The notes beneath the pieces were generated by a model. The model saw only the letters and a program-made list of their open reading frames with translations. It was not told the origin of the DNA and made no database searches. The translations under genes and the position numbers were made by a program. Below are positions 35,231-44,889 of a stretch of 64,000 nt of DNA, one piece after another; positions within the stretch are counted from its first letter, which is position 1; each line of letters starts with the position of its first letter. Source of the DNA: Rathayibacter sp. VKM Ac-2804 (lineage in GTDB: Bacteria > Actinomycetota > Actinomycetes > Actinomycetales > Microbacteriaceae). The stretch lies in NCBI RefSeq assembly GCF_009866655.1, contig NZ_CP047420.1, forward strand, positions 3,968,001-4,032,000, given 5' to 3'.

Positions 35231-35234
<4 letters not shown>
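34896..35234 (-). CDS. Small conserved actinobacterial protein
   Basis: This 112-aa protein contains DGRWLVVNGRRWRRTDPSLPEDVVAALKSHL (27-58), a basic helix, and GERGPKWWDEP near 82-95. I recall a similar WLVV-GRRWR motif in small proteins of other actinobacteria, with no known role. GTG 35234 overlaps the stop of the upstream glycosyltransferase (GTGA), so it is the third gene of that operon. Confidence 0.72.
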
Positions 35235-36549
<1,315 letters not shown>

Positions 36550-36553
<4 letters not shown>

Positions 36554-38697
36554 GAGGCGCCCAGCACGAGGTCGCAGCGGAGCGGGCGCTCCTGGTCGGC
36601 GGTGGCGCGGACGTAGACGCCGGAGAGCGCGTGCGCCATCGCCTCGATCGTGTAGCGCTCGAGCACCATGGCGCGGCCTCGCTCGGCGGAGAACTCGGCG
36701 AGCGGGCCCGCGGCGAGGTCGAGCGCGAGGCAGGCGGCGACGGCGAGCGCCTCGTGGTCGGTGGTGTCGACCAGGAAGCCGGTCACGCCCTCCTCCACGT
36801 AGGTCGCGGGGCCGCCCGTGGCCGGGGCGACGACGGGCAGGCCCGCGGCGAGCGCCTCGAGCAGCGCGATGCCGAACTCCTCCTTGACGCTCGCGCAGAC
36901 GTACGCGCCGCCGGCCGCGGCGAGACCGGGCCGGCCGTGGCGGACGGCGCCGAGCCAGCGGGCCACCGTGCCGTTGGGGCGGTGCCCGGCGAGCAGCAGA
37001 CCGCCGGCCGAGCCGGACCGGGCGGCGACGGCGCGGAGGCGGTCGAGCTGCTCGGTCTCGTCCGGGCTCGGCTCGGCGAGGTCGCCGCCGACCAGGAGGA
37101 GGTTCGCGCGATCGCGCAGCGGCGAGCCGGCCCACGCCTCGGCGAGCGTCGCCATCCCCTTCACCCGGTGCAGGCGCCCGACGCTGAGCAGCAGCGGCAG
37201 CCCGCGGCGCTCGGCCGGCAGCTCCGCCAGCAGCGCGGCGAGCGCCGAGAGGTCGTCGCCGGCGTCGAGGGCGACGTCCTCGCCCGCGGCGGCGGCGCGG
37301 GCCGCGTCCTCGCCGCGCTCGACGAGGCGGACGTCGATCCCCTCCGGCACGATCGTGTGCCGCTCGGGGTGCGCGGTGATGTCGATGCCGAGCATGTCGC
37401 GCATCGTCTCCGCCAGCTCGGCGCGCGGGAAGAGCACGGTGTGCGCCGCGTCGGCGGCGAGCCGCTGCACGAGGCGCACGCGGAACCAGAAGTGCTCGAC
37501 GGCGTCGCGGTCGCCGAAGTCGGCGCGCGAGAGGGCTCCGCTCGCGTCGAGTCCCGCGATCAGGGCGTGCGGGTCGGGCGCGACGGTGAAGACGACGGGG
37601 ATCTCGAGCTCGCGGGCGACCGCGGCCGCGGCGAGCGAGCCGACGTCGGCCATCCGCAGGTGCAGGACGTCGACGCGGCCGGCGGCGCGGAGGATGCGGC
37701 GGATGCCGCGCTCGGCGGCGATGCGGCGCGGCCAGGCCTGCGGCATCGGCACGGCGTCGCCGACGAAGGGCACCGGGGCGAAGCCGTGGCCCGCGGCGGG
37801 CAGATCGGCCAGGGCGCGCTCGGCCTCGGCGGGGGTGCCGCGCGAGAGCGTGAGGACCCGGTCGATGCCCTCCTCCTCGGTCAGCGCGTCGCCGAGGCGG
37901 ACGAGGAGGGTCGCGATGCCGCCGTTGTCGCCGGCCCCGACGCGGGTGAGGGTGCCGTCGATGTCGGCGTGCACGAAGAGCTGGGCGACGGTCGGGCCCG
38001 CGCCGGTCACCGGGGCGATGGCGCGGTCGGCGAGCGCGACGCGCGCGACGGGTCCGAGCGGCTCCGGCATCTCGCCGAGGCGGGCGAGCATCAGCGCGGC
38101 GTCGTCGGAGGGCCGCTCGCCGAGCGCGTCGGCGGCCGCGGCGCGCGCCTCGAACACCTCGCCCTCGTCGGCGGCGATGTGCAGGAGGGTGCGCTCGGCG
38201 ATCGCGCCGGGGACCAGCCCCATCGTCTCGACGTAGCGGGCGCGGACGTCGCGGTCGCGCTCGCCGATCAGCGCGCCCTCGAGCGCGAGGGCGACGAGGT
38301 CGGGCGCGGAGGACGCCCAGAGCAGCAGGGTGCGCTGCGCGAGCATGCCGGCGAAGCCGCCGTCGCGGATCATCCGGAGCAGCGGTCCGACGGCGGCCGG
38401 CCGCGGCAGTCGCCCGCCGAACGCCCAGGCGGCGTGCTCGCGGAGGAAGGCCCGCTCGTCGGCGAGCAGCCGGAGCAGCGCGAGGTCGGCCTCCTCGTCG
38501 AAGACCTGCGCGAGCGAGTGCACCGCGGCGATGGCGGTGAGCTGGTCGGCGGGGTCGAGGGCCGCGCGGGTGAGCAGGCGCACGGCGCGACCGCCCCCGT
38601 CGCTGACAGCGGCGATCGTCAGCGCGTCGGCCGCCCGGATCGCCTCCAGGAGGGTGGGCGCTGCGCGCACGGCGTCGAGAACGGTCTGCGTGGCCAC
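36550..38697 (-). CDS. GT4 glycosyltransferase fused to N-terminal HEAT-like repeats
   Basis: This 715-aa protein has about 235 residues of helical repeats (AIRAADALTIAAVSDGG, ERAFLREHAAWAFGGRL, EVFEARAAAADALGERP) that look like HEAT/phycobilisome-lyase-type units, followed by a GT4 domain: donor site VGRLHRVKGMATLAEAW, LLLAGHRPNG and the E-x7-E signature SVKEEFGIALLEALAAGLPV. It may make or decorate a cell-surface or small-molecule glycoside. The fusion is not one I know as common. Start GTG 38697 has AGGTGA upstream. First gene of a three-gene operon. Confidence 0.85.
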
Positions 38698-38851
38698 GGG
38701 ATCACCTGGTCTGGTCGGAGCGGAAGGGGGCGCGTCACAGGACCGCCCCCACGAGCATGCCGCTCCCCGCGCTGGGAAATCACTACTTGCGCCCGAACTC
38801 CCCCCGCGCTAGCTCCTTCTGTCAAGGGGGTACCACCCGTGACTTCGCTTT

Positions 38852-38913
38852 CCGCAGATGCCACTTGTGTACACGACACGCCGTGAAAAGCGTGCACAAG
38901 TGGCATCTCGCGG
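38852..38913. repeat. 63-bp palindromic element, copy G (one base short)
   Basis: Begins CCGCAGATGCC, lacking the G of CCGCGAGATGCC, so the outer stem has a bulge. It lies between the PHP gene's stop and the HEAT-GT4 start, on the upstream side of the latter. Confidence 0.88.
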
Positions 38914-38920
38914 CGGGGGA

Positions 38921-39907
38921 TCAGCCCGCCAGCCACTCCAGGAGTCGCGGGAGCGGCCACGTCGTGACGATGCGGGCGGGCGGGACGCCGAGGCGCTCGG
39001 CGCGCGCGGCGCCGTAGTCGAGCAGGCCGAGCTGGCCGGGGGCGTGCGCGTCGCTGTCGATCGAGAAGAGGCAGCCGGCCTCCAGCGCGAGCGCGATCAG
39101 CTCGTCCGGCGGGTCCTCCCGCTCGGGACGGGAGTTGATCTCGACCGCGGTCCCGTGCTCGGCGCACGCCTGGAAGACGGCCTCCGCGTCGAAGGTGGAC
39201 GGCGGGCGGGTGCCGCGCTCCCCCGTGACGAGCCGCCCGGTGACGTGCCCGAGCACGCGGGTCCGCGGGTGCGCCGCCGCCGCGATCAGGCGCCGCGTCA
39301 TCTCCCGGCTCGGCATCCGCAGCTTCGAGTGCGCGCTCGCGACCACCACGTCGAGCCGCGCGAGCATCTCCTCCGACTGGTCCAGCGCGCCGTCCTCCAG
39401 CACATCGACCTCGATCCCGCTCAGGAGGCGCAGCGACCCGGTGTCGAGGCCGGCCAGGTGCTCCAGCTGGTCGGCGAGCCGCTCGGCGCTCAGCCCGTGC
39501 GCGACCCGCAGCCGCGGCGAGTGGTCGGTCAGCGCGAGGTACTCGTGCCCGAGCGCCCGGGCCGCATCGGCCATCGCGGCGATCGGCGTCGCACCGTCGG
39601 ACCACTCGCTGTGGCTGTGCAGATCGCCGCGGAGCAGGCTCCGGAGCGCGCTCTCCGGCAGGGACGCCGTCCCGCGCAGCCCGGCGAGGTAGTCCGGCAC
39701 CCGCCCCTCGAGCGCCTGGCGGATCACGGTGAAGGTCGTGTCGCCGATCCCCGGCTCCGCGCGGACGAGCGCCAGGTCGGCCCGCTCGCCCTCGGCCATG
39801 CCCTCGAGCACGGCGAGCGCCTTGCGGAACGCCTTCGCGCGGTACTTCGACGCCCGCTCCTGCTCGAGCAGGGCGGCGATCTCCTGCAGTGCCGCGAGCG
39901 GATCCAT
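38921..39907 (-). CDS. PHP-domain phosphoesterase with HHH motif (PolX-like)
   Basis: This 328-aa protein has an N-terminal DNA-polymerase-X-like HhH region (residues 1-75: LLEQERASKYRAKAFRKAL, VRAEPGIGDTT) and a PHP domain with metal motifs GDLHSHSEWSDG (93-104) and LTDHSPR (125-131), plus VASAHSKL and SDAHAPG. The C-terminal half of PolX has this architecture, but here the polymerase is absent. Likely a phosphodiesterase or histidinol-phosphatase-like enzyme in DNA repair; exact role unknown. Confidence 0.85.
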   Translation of the reverse strand: MDPLAALQEIAALLEQERASKYRAKAFRKALAVLEGMAEGERADLALVRAEPGIGDTTFTVIRQALEGRVPDYLAGLRGTASLPESALRSLLRGDLHSHSEWSDGATPIAAMADAARALGHEYLALTDHSPRLRVAHGLSAERLADQLEHLAGLDTGSLRLLSGIEVDVLEDGALDQSEEMLARLDVVVASAHSKLRMPSREMTRRLIAAAAHPRTRVLGHVTGRLVTGERGTRPPSTFDAEAVFQACAEHGTAVEINSRPEREDPPDELIALALEAGCLFSIDSDAHAPGQLGLLDYGAARAERLGVPPARIVTTWPLPRLLEWLAG

Positions 39908-39973
39908 GCCCCCGGTCTAGCAGACGCAGAGCGTCGCCTGAGTGATCGCCGAGCACTCTTGCTCGCGGCCGAA

Positions 39974-40020
39974 CACGCGATATATCGTGACTTTCATCGA
40001 CTCGCGTCATATCGCGAGTC
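39974..40020. promoter_or_regulatory. Two dyads upstream of the DUF4097-PadR pair
   Basis: CGATATATCG (39978-39987) is a perfect 10-bp palindrome. GACTCGCG (39999-40006) and CGCGAGTC (40013-40020) are inverted arms around TCATAT. They lie 57-100 bp before the DUF4097 start at 40077 and are the obvious candidates for PadR autoregulation. AT-rich centres stand out in this GC-rich sequence. Confidence 0.7.
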
Positions 40021-40076
40021 GTCCCGGCACCAGCAGCAGCACGATCGCCCCATGAGGGCGCAGGAGGAGGAGCACC

Positions 40077-40928
40077 ATGTCGCTCGAGAAATGGCTCGTG
40101 CAGGCGGGCGAGACGAAGGTCATCGACCTCGACGTCGTCCGCGCGATCAAGATCGCCCTGGTCGGCGGTCAGATCGACGTCATCGGGCACGACGAGCCCA
40201 CCGCCCGCGTCGAGGTGCACAGCGTCTCGGGCCGGCCGCTCAAGGTCTCGATGGACGGCGACCGCCTCGAGGTCGACCACATCCAGCTCCGCTGGGACAC
40301 CGTCGTCGACGTCGCGAAGGGCCTCGGCCGCAACGGCGACCGCGCCGACATCAGCCTCCTCGTCCCCCGCGGCGTCGCGCTGAAGTTCGACACCGTCTCG
40401 GCCGACGGCCTCGTCTCCGGACTGCACTCGGACGCCCGCGTCTCCACGGTCGGCGGCGACATCGTCATCGACGGCCTGCGCGGCGACATCGAGGCGAACA
40501 CCGTCCACGGCGAGCTCTCGGTCCGCAACCACACCGGCCGCGTCACCGCGCACACCGTCTCGGGCGACGTCACCACCGCCGGCGCGCTCACCCGCTTCTC
40601 CGTCGACGGAGTCTCGGGCAGCGTCTTCGTCGACGCCGAGGACGCCCCGGACGAGATCCAGTGCAACACCGTCAGCGGCGACCTCACCATCCGGATCGAC
40701 GAGGGCCTCGGCGCCCGCTACCGGATCAACACCGCCACCGGCACGCTGCAGCTCGACGGCGAGGTCGTGAAGGGCACGTTCGGCCGCGGCTACACCGCGA
40801 CCACCGGCTCGCTCGACTCGAAGTGGGTCGACGTCACCGCCAACTCGGTGACCGGCGCCGTCACCGTCGTCCGCCGCTCCCCCGCCGCTCCCGCCGCGCA
40901 GCGCCTCACCGACGCGAGCGCGCTGTGA
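40077..40928 (+). CDS. DUF4097-family beta-helix protein
   Basis: This 283-aa protein has repeated short strands (VSTVGGDIVIDGLRGDIEANTVHGELSV, GSVFVDAEDAP, NTVSGDLTIRI) typical of the putative adhesin DUF4097 right-handed parallel beta-helix. No signal peptide is seen, so it is probably cytoplasmic. Such genes often sit with PadR regulators; here the PadR gene overlaps by 4 bp (GTGA). Function unknown. AGGAGG upstream supports ATG 40077. Confidence 0.85.
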   Translation: MSLEKWLVQAGETKVIDLDVVRAIKIALVGGQIDVIGHDEPTARVEVHSVSGRPLKVSMDGDRLEVDHIQLRWDTVVDVAKGLGRNGDRADISLLVPRGVALKFDTVSADGLVSGLHSDARVSTVGGDIVIDGLRGDIEANTVHGELSVRNHTGRVTAHTVSGDVTTAGALTRFSVDGVSGSVFVDAEDAPDEIQCNTVSGDLTIRIDEGLGARYRINTATGTLQLDGEVVKGTFGRGYTATTGSLDSKWVDVTANSVTGAVTVVRRSPAAPAAQRLTDASAL

Positions 40929-41620
40929 GCCCCGTCTTCGCGCACGGACGTCTGCGCCTCTACCTGCTCAACCTCCTCGCGGAGTCGCCCAAGCACGGCT
41001 ACGAGCTGATCCAGGCGCTCAGCGAGCGCTTCGGCGGCACCTACGCCCCGAGCGCCGGCACGGTCTACCCGCGCCTGGCGAAGCTCGAGGAGGAGGGCCT
41101 GGTCACCAAGGAGGCCGACGGCCGCAAGACCGTCTACTCCATCACCGACGCGGGCCGTGCCGAGCTCGCGAACCGCGCGACCGACCTCGGCGACATCGAG
41201 GAGGAGCTGACCGACTCCGTCCGCCGCCTGGCCGACGAGGTGCGCCTCGGCGTCGCGGAGGCGATGAAGAGCCTCCGCGCGGACCTGGCGTCCGCCGCCC
41301 GCGACTCGCGCCCGTCGCGCGGCGGGCCGGAGCACTCGGCCGAGACGCCCGCCCCGGCGGAGTCGACGGACTCCACCACGGGCGAGCGCCCGCAGGACGC
41401 TCCGTCCGACTCCGCGGAGCACGCCGCGCCGGTCGACGCGCGCACCGCCTCCCGGCTCGCCCTGCGCGACGCCGAGGTGCTGCTCACCGAGTTCCGCGAC
41501 GAGCTGCGCGCCGAGCTGCGCACGGCCGCCGCCCACGGCTCCGTGATCGCGGCGAGCACGGACGCCCTGCGCAACGCGCTCGACCAGGCGCGCGCGGCGG
41601 TCCGCTCCACGCTGAGCTGA
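40925..41620 (+). CDS. PadR-family regulator with long C-terminal tail
   Basis: This 231-aa protein has a PadR winged HTH (residues 5-90: LLAESPKHGYELIQALSERFGGTYAPSAGTVYPRLAKLEEEGLV), a Pro/Ser/Ala-rich disordered stretch about 120-175 and a helical C-terminus that may dimerise. The N-terminus overlaps DUF4097. Typical PadR proteins are 110-180 aa; the insert makes this one larger. Probable autorepressor through the dyads at 39974-40020. Confidence 0.88.
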   Translation: MSPVFAHGRLRLYLLNLLAESPKHGYELIQALSERFGGTYAPSAGTVYPRLAKLEEEGLVTKEADGRKTVYSITDAGRAELANRATDLGDIEEELTDSVRRLADEVRLGVAEAMKSLRADLASAARDSRPSRGGPEHSAETPAPAESTDSTTGERPQDAPSDSAEHAAPVDARTASRLALRDAEVLLTEFRDELRAELRTAAAHGSVIAASTDALRNALDQARAAVRSTLS

Positions 41621-41640
41621 CGCCCACCGCGCCACCGCTG

Positions 41641-41672
41641 ACGGCGGGGATCCCCTCGGGGGTCCCCGCCGT
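41641..41672 (+). terminator. Terminator of the DUF4097-PadR operon
   Basis: ACGGCGGGGA (41641-41650) and TCCCCGCCGT (41663-41672) form a 10-bp stem with a 12-base loop. The stem follows the PadR stop by 20 bp. Confidence 0.8.
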
Positions 41673-41819
41673 TCGGCTGTCCGCCCGCGCACCTCCGCAC
41701 AACGAAGGCTCACCGCCCGATTCCATCGATGACGTCGCCGATCACCCTCCCCAGCCTTGGTTGCGCCGGGCCTTCGCCGACCACCCGCCCCTTGCGCTCC
41801 GCCGCTCCAGGACTATATT

Positions 41820-41829
41820 TCCTATAGGA
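41820..41829. promoter_or_regulatory. GntR operator site 1 (TCCTATAGGA)
   Basis: TCCTATAGGA is a 10-bp perfect palindrome 48 bp before the TIM-barrel gene start, preceded by an AT-rich GACTATATT, which may be the -10. The identical core is found extended to 12 bp at 49744-49755 before the DhaKL gene. The GntR regulator at 46655 lies between the two operons. Confidence 0.85.
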
Positions 41830-41876
41830 TCTTTTGTGCGGCCAACGCCGGTCGCATCGAGCGCAATGGAGCACTG

Positions 41877-42884
41877 ATGAGCGAGAGCACTCCCACGCCG
41901 AACCTCCAGGGGGCGCAGTCCTGGGACGGCGTCGACTGGAACCCGGACACCTGGACCGCCGAGACCTGGCCGATCGCCACCTGCCTGCACGGCATCCCGC
42001 CCGTCGGCCGCGACGGCGTCGCCCTGCACGACGCGGCCCCCGAGGTCTGGGACGACATGTTCGCCCAGGTCGAGCAGGTCGGCTTCACCCTCGCCGAGCT
42101 CGCCGACAGCCACGTCCGCCCCGCCGACCTCGAGCCCTCGCGCCGAGACGAGTTCCTCAGCATCGCGAGGTCGCACGGCATCGGCATCCCCTCCGTGCAC
42201 CTGCAGCGCCAGAGCGTGATCATGCCCGGGCACGAGGAGAAGAACCTCGCCTACGCGCACCGCACCATCGACGCCGCCGCGGAGTGGGGCATGCAGGTCT
42301 TCTCGACCGGTCTGCACCAGCCGTTCAGCGACGCGCAGAAGCGCGCCCTGTGGTTCTGGACCGCGCAGGGCCCGAAGGACCCCGACGACCGCGACGTCTG
42401 GGACGCCGCCGTCGGCCGCATCCGCGAGCTCGGCACGCACGCGGCCGACGTGGGCCTCCCGCTCGCGCTCGAGCTCTACGAGGACACCTACCTCGGCACC
42501 GCCGACAGCGCCGTCCGCTTCGTCGAGGAGGTGGGCCTGGACAACGTCGGCCTCAACCCCGATGTCGCGAACCTGATCCGCCTGCACCGCCCGGTCGAGG
42601 ACTGGCGCGAGCTGTTCGCGAAGACCCTCCCCTACGCCAACTACATGCACGTGAAGAACTACACCCGCGACGAGTCGGCCGACGGCTCCTGGGCCACCTC
42701 GGTCCCCTCGACCATGGAGGCCGGTCTCATCAACTACCGCCAGGTCCTGCGCGACGCGATCGAGGGCGGCTTCCGCGGCATCCTCCTCGCCGAGCACTAC
42801 GGCGGCGACAGCCTCGGCATGTGCTCGACCAACCAGACCTACATCCGCTCGCTGCTGCCCCGCGCGGCCCGGGCCTCGCAGTAA
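41877..42884 (+). CDS. Xylose-isomerase-like TIM-barrel protein (candidate sugar-acid decarboxylase/isomerase)
   Basis: This 335-aa protein has the AP-endonuclease-2/xylose-isomerase-like TIM barrel with likely metal ligands Glu in ALELYEDTYLG, Asp in NPDVANL, His in MHVKNY and Glu in LAEHYGGD. In published apionate catabolism (3-oxo-isoapionate decarboxylase, OiaC) I recall a related fold; here it could decarboxylate or isomerise a keto-sugar acid. First gene of the operon with the operator upstream. ATG 41877 has GGAG at good spacing. Confidence 0.75.
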   Translation: MSESTPTPNLQGAQSWDGVDWNPDTWTAETWPIATCLHGIPPVGRDGVALHDAAPEVWDDMFAQVEQVGFTLAELADSHVRPADLEPSRRDEFLSIARSHGIGIPSVHLQRQSVIMPGHEEKNLAYAHRTIDAAAEWGMQVFSTGLHQPFSDAQKRALWFWTAQGPKDPDDRDVWDAAVGRIRELGTHAADVGLPLALELYEDTYLGTADSAVRFVEEVGLDNVGLNPDVANLIRLHRPVEDWRELFAKTLPYANYMHVKNYTRDESADGSWATSVPSTMEAGLINYRQVLRDAIEGGFRGILLAEHYGGDSLGMCSTNQTYIRSLLPRAARASQ

Positions 42885-42897
42885 GGAACGCACCCCC

Positions 42898-43905
42898 ATG
42901 AGCGACACCGCAGACACCGCAGACACCGCAGACACCACCGGCACCACCGCCCCGACCGCGCGCACCATCGCCGTCGTCGGCTCCGGCTACATGGGCGGAG
43001 GCATGGCCCAGGTCCTCGCGCTCTCCGGCGCCACCGTCGTCATCGCCGACATCTCCGAGGAGATCGCCCGCAGCAACTACGAGCGCCTGCTCACCGAGAC
43101 CGCGCAGTTCGTCGCCGACGGCCTCTTCCCCGAGGACGCGGTCGAGCGCATCCGGCAGAACCTCTCCCCCGCCGCGTCGATCGAGGAGGCCGTCGCGACC
43201 GCCGACTTCATCGAGGAGGCGGTGCCCGAGAAGATCGAGATCAAGCACGAGACACTCCGCCGGATCAGCGCCGCCGCGCGCCCCGACGCCGTGATCGGCT
43301 CGAACACTTCGACCATCCTGATCGGCTCGCTGGCCGAGGCCGTCACGAACCCCGAGCGCTTCCTCGGCGTGCACTTCTCCAACCCCGCGCCGTTCATCCC
43401 CGGCGTCGAGCTGATCCCGCACGAGGGCACCGCCGAGAGCGCGATCGCGCTGGCGGAGGAGATCGTCGCGGCGACCGGCAAGGAGACCGCGCGGGTCAAG
43501 GACTCCACCGGCTTCGTGCTCAACCGCCTCCAGTACGCGCTCTTCCACGAGGCGACGCAGATCGTCGAGGAGGGCATCGCCACCCCCGAGGACATCGACA
43601 CGATCGTCCGCACCACCTTCGGCTTCCGCCTCCCCGTCTTCGGCCCGTTCGCGATCGCCGACATGGCCGGCCTCGACGTCTACGCCTTCTGCTACGCCTC
43701 GCTGCAGACCCGCTGGCCCGAGCGCTTCGCCACCCCGGAGTCGCTGGCCGCGCTGGTCGACGCCGGCAAGTTCGGCACCAAGTCCGGCGCCGGCTACCTC
43801 GACGTGCCCGCCGAGCGCACCGCCGAGCTGATCGCGTACCGCAACCGCGCCTACGTCGCCATCAAGAAGCTGATGGACGAGCTCGGCCCCGCGCCGATCG
43901 CCTGA
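42898..43905 (+). CDS. 3-hydroxyacyl-CoA-dehydrogenase-like oxidoreductase
   Basis: This 335-aa protein has the Rossmann motif VVGSGYMGGGMAQVL (26-40), SNTSTI (135-140), catalytic His159 in GVHFSNPAP and Glu171. It has the 3HCDH N- and C-domains. L-gulonate 3-dehydrogenase belongs to the same superfamily, so oxidation of a 3-hydroxy sugar acid to its 3-keto form is plausible. The N-terminus has a repeated Asp-Thr-Ala stretch (GCAGACACC units, 42908-42936). It lies 13 bp after the TIM-barrel gene. Confidence 0.78.
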   Translation: MSDTADTADTADTTGTTAPTARTIAVVGSGYMGGGMAQVLALSGATVVIADISEEIARSNYERLLTETAQFVADGLFPEDAVERIRQNLSPAASIEEAVATADFIEEAVPEKIEIKHETLRRISAAARPDAVIGSNTSTILIGSLAEAVTNPERFLGVHFSNPAPFIPGVELIPHEGTAESAIALAEEIVAATGKETARVKDSTGFVLNRLQYALFHEATQIVEEGIATPEDIDTIVRTTFGFRLPVFGPFAIADMAGLDVYAFCYASLQTRWPERFATPESLAALVDAGKFGTKSGAGYLDVPAERTAELIAYRNRAYVAIKKLMDELGPAPIA

Positions 43906-43932
43906 CGCGCCGACCGAGAAGGAGCACTCACC

Positions 43933-44700
43933 ATGACTGCATTCCCCGAGTCCCGGACCGTCGTCCTCACCGGCGCCGCGTCCCCGCGCGGTATCGGCCG
44001 CTACTCCGCCCACCACCTCGCCGAGCAGGGCTGGAACGTCGGGATCATCGACCTCCACGCCGAGGCCGCGCAGGAGGTGGCCGCCGAGATCGCCGAGCAG
44101 CACGGCGTCCAGGCCGCGGGAGCCGGCGCGAACGTCGCCGACGACGCGCAGGTCCGCGCCGCCTTCGACGCGCTCGAGGCCGCCCTCCCGCCCGTCGTGG
44201 CGCTGGTCAACCTGGCCGGGATCGCCTCCCCCGTCTCCTACCTCGAGGTCACCCCCGAGGAGTGGCAGCGGGTGATCGACGTCAACCTCAACGGCGTGCA
44301 CTTCAGCACCCGCCGCGCGGTGGAGTCGATGATCACCCGCGGCATCGGCCGCGTCGTCAGCCTCTCCTCCGTCTCCGCGCAGCGCGGCGGCGGCACCTTC
44401 AGCAAGACCGCGTACTCGGCGGCGAAGGCCGGCGTCATCGGCTTCACCCGCAGCGTCGCCCGCGAGCTGGGCGGGCAGGGGATCACGGTCAACGCGATCT
44501 CCCCCGGCCCGATCGACACCGACATCATGGGCGGCACCCTCACCGAGGAGCGCAAGACGGCCATGGCCGCCGACGGCGTCCTCCCCCGCATCGGCACGCC
44601 CCGCGACATCGCCGCGGCGATCGCCTACCTCATCAGCGAGGACTCCGGCTTCGTGACGGGTCAGACCCTGAACGTCGACGGCGGCCTCTACATGCACTGA
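43933..44700 (+). CDS. Short-chain dehydrogenase/reductase (SDR)
   Basis: This 255-aa classical SDR has TGAASPRGIG (13-22), VNLAG (90-94), catalytic YSAAK (155-159) and a C-terminal GLYMH end. Homologs in sugar clusters oxidise or reduce hydroxyls; here it may interconvert a sugar acid or tetritol with its keto form. Third gene of the operon, 27 bp after the previous stop, with AAGGAG. Confidence 0.85.
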   Translation: MTAFPESRTVVLTGAASPRGIGRYSAHHLAEQGWNVGIIDLHAEAAQEVAAEIAEQHGVQAAGAGANVADDAQVRAAFDALEAALPPVVALVNLAGIASPVSYLEVTPEEWQRVIDVNLNGVHFSTRRAVESMITRGIGRVVSLSSVSAQRGGGTFSKTAYSAAKAGVIGFTRSVARELGGQGITVNAISPGPIDTDIMGGTLTEERKTAMAADGVLPRIGTPRDIAAAIAYLISEDSGFVTGQTLNVDGGLYMH

Positions 44701-44732
44701 TCGCCTCCGGCCCTCACTCGAACGGACACCCC

Positions 44733-44843
44733 ATGAACAAGCTCACCGGAACCTGGTCGCTCGGCCGCTGGATCTTCCTCGGCGTCGGCGTGATCCTCGT
44801 CGCCGTCGGCATGGCGCAGATCCTGCCCGCGCTCGGCTCCTGA
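44733..44843 (+). CDS. 36-aa single-span membrane protein
   Basis: A 36-residue frame (MNKLTGTWSLGRWIFLGVGV...) has one hydrophobic helix at residues 12-32, and no other domain. It lies between the SDR and the MFS gene of the same operon, 32 bp after the SDR stop and 46 bp before the transporter. It may be a small membrane partner that stabilises or modulates the transporter. I do not recognise it as a known family. Confidence 0.6.
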   Translation: MNKLTGTWSLGRWIFLGVGVILVAVGMAQILPALGS

Positions 44844-44889
44844 CCCCTCCCACCCCTCACCGCATTCGGCCGACTCAAAGGAGAGCGCC

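Noticed and set aside
38698..38851. TTGACA-like element upstream of the HEAT-GT4 gene
   Set aside because: A good -35 match appears on the minus strand, but no -10 lies at a suitable distance.
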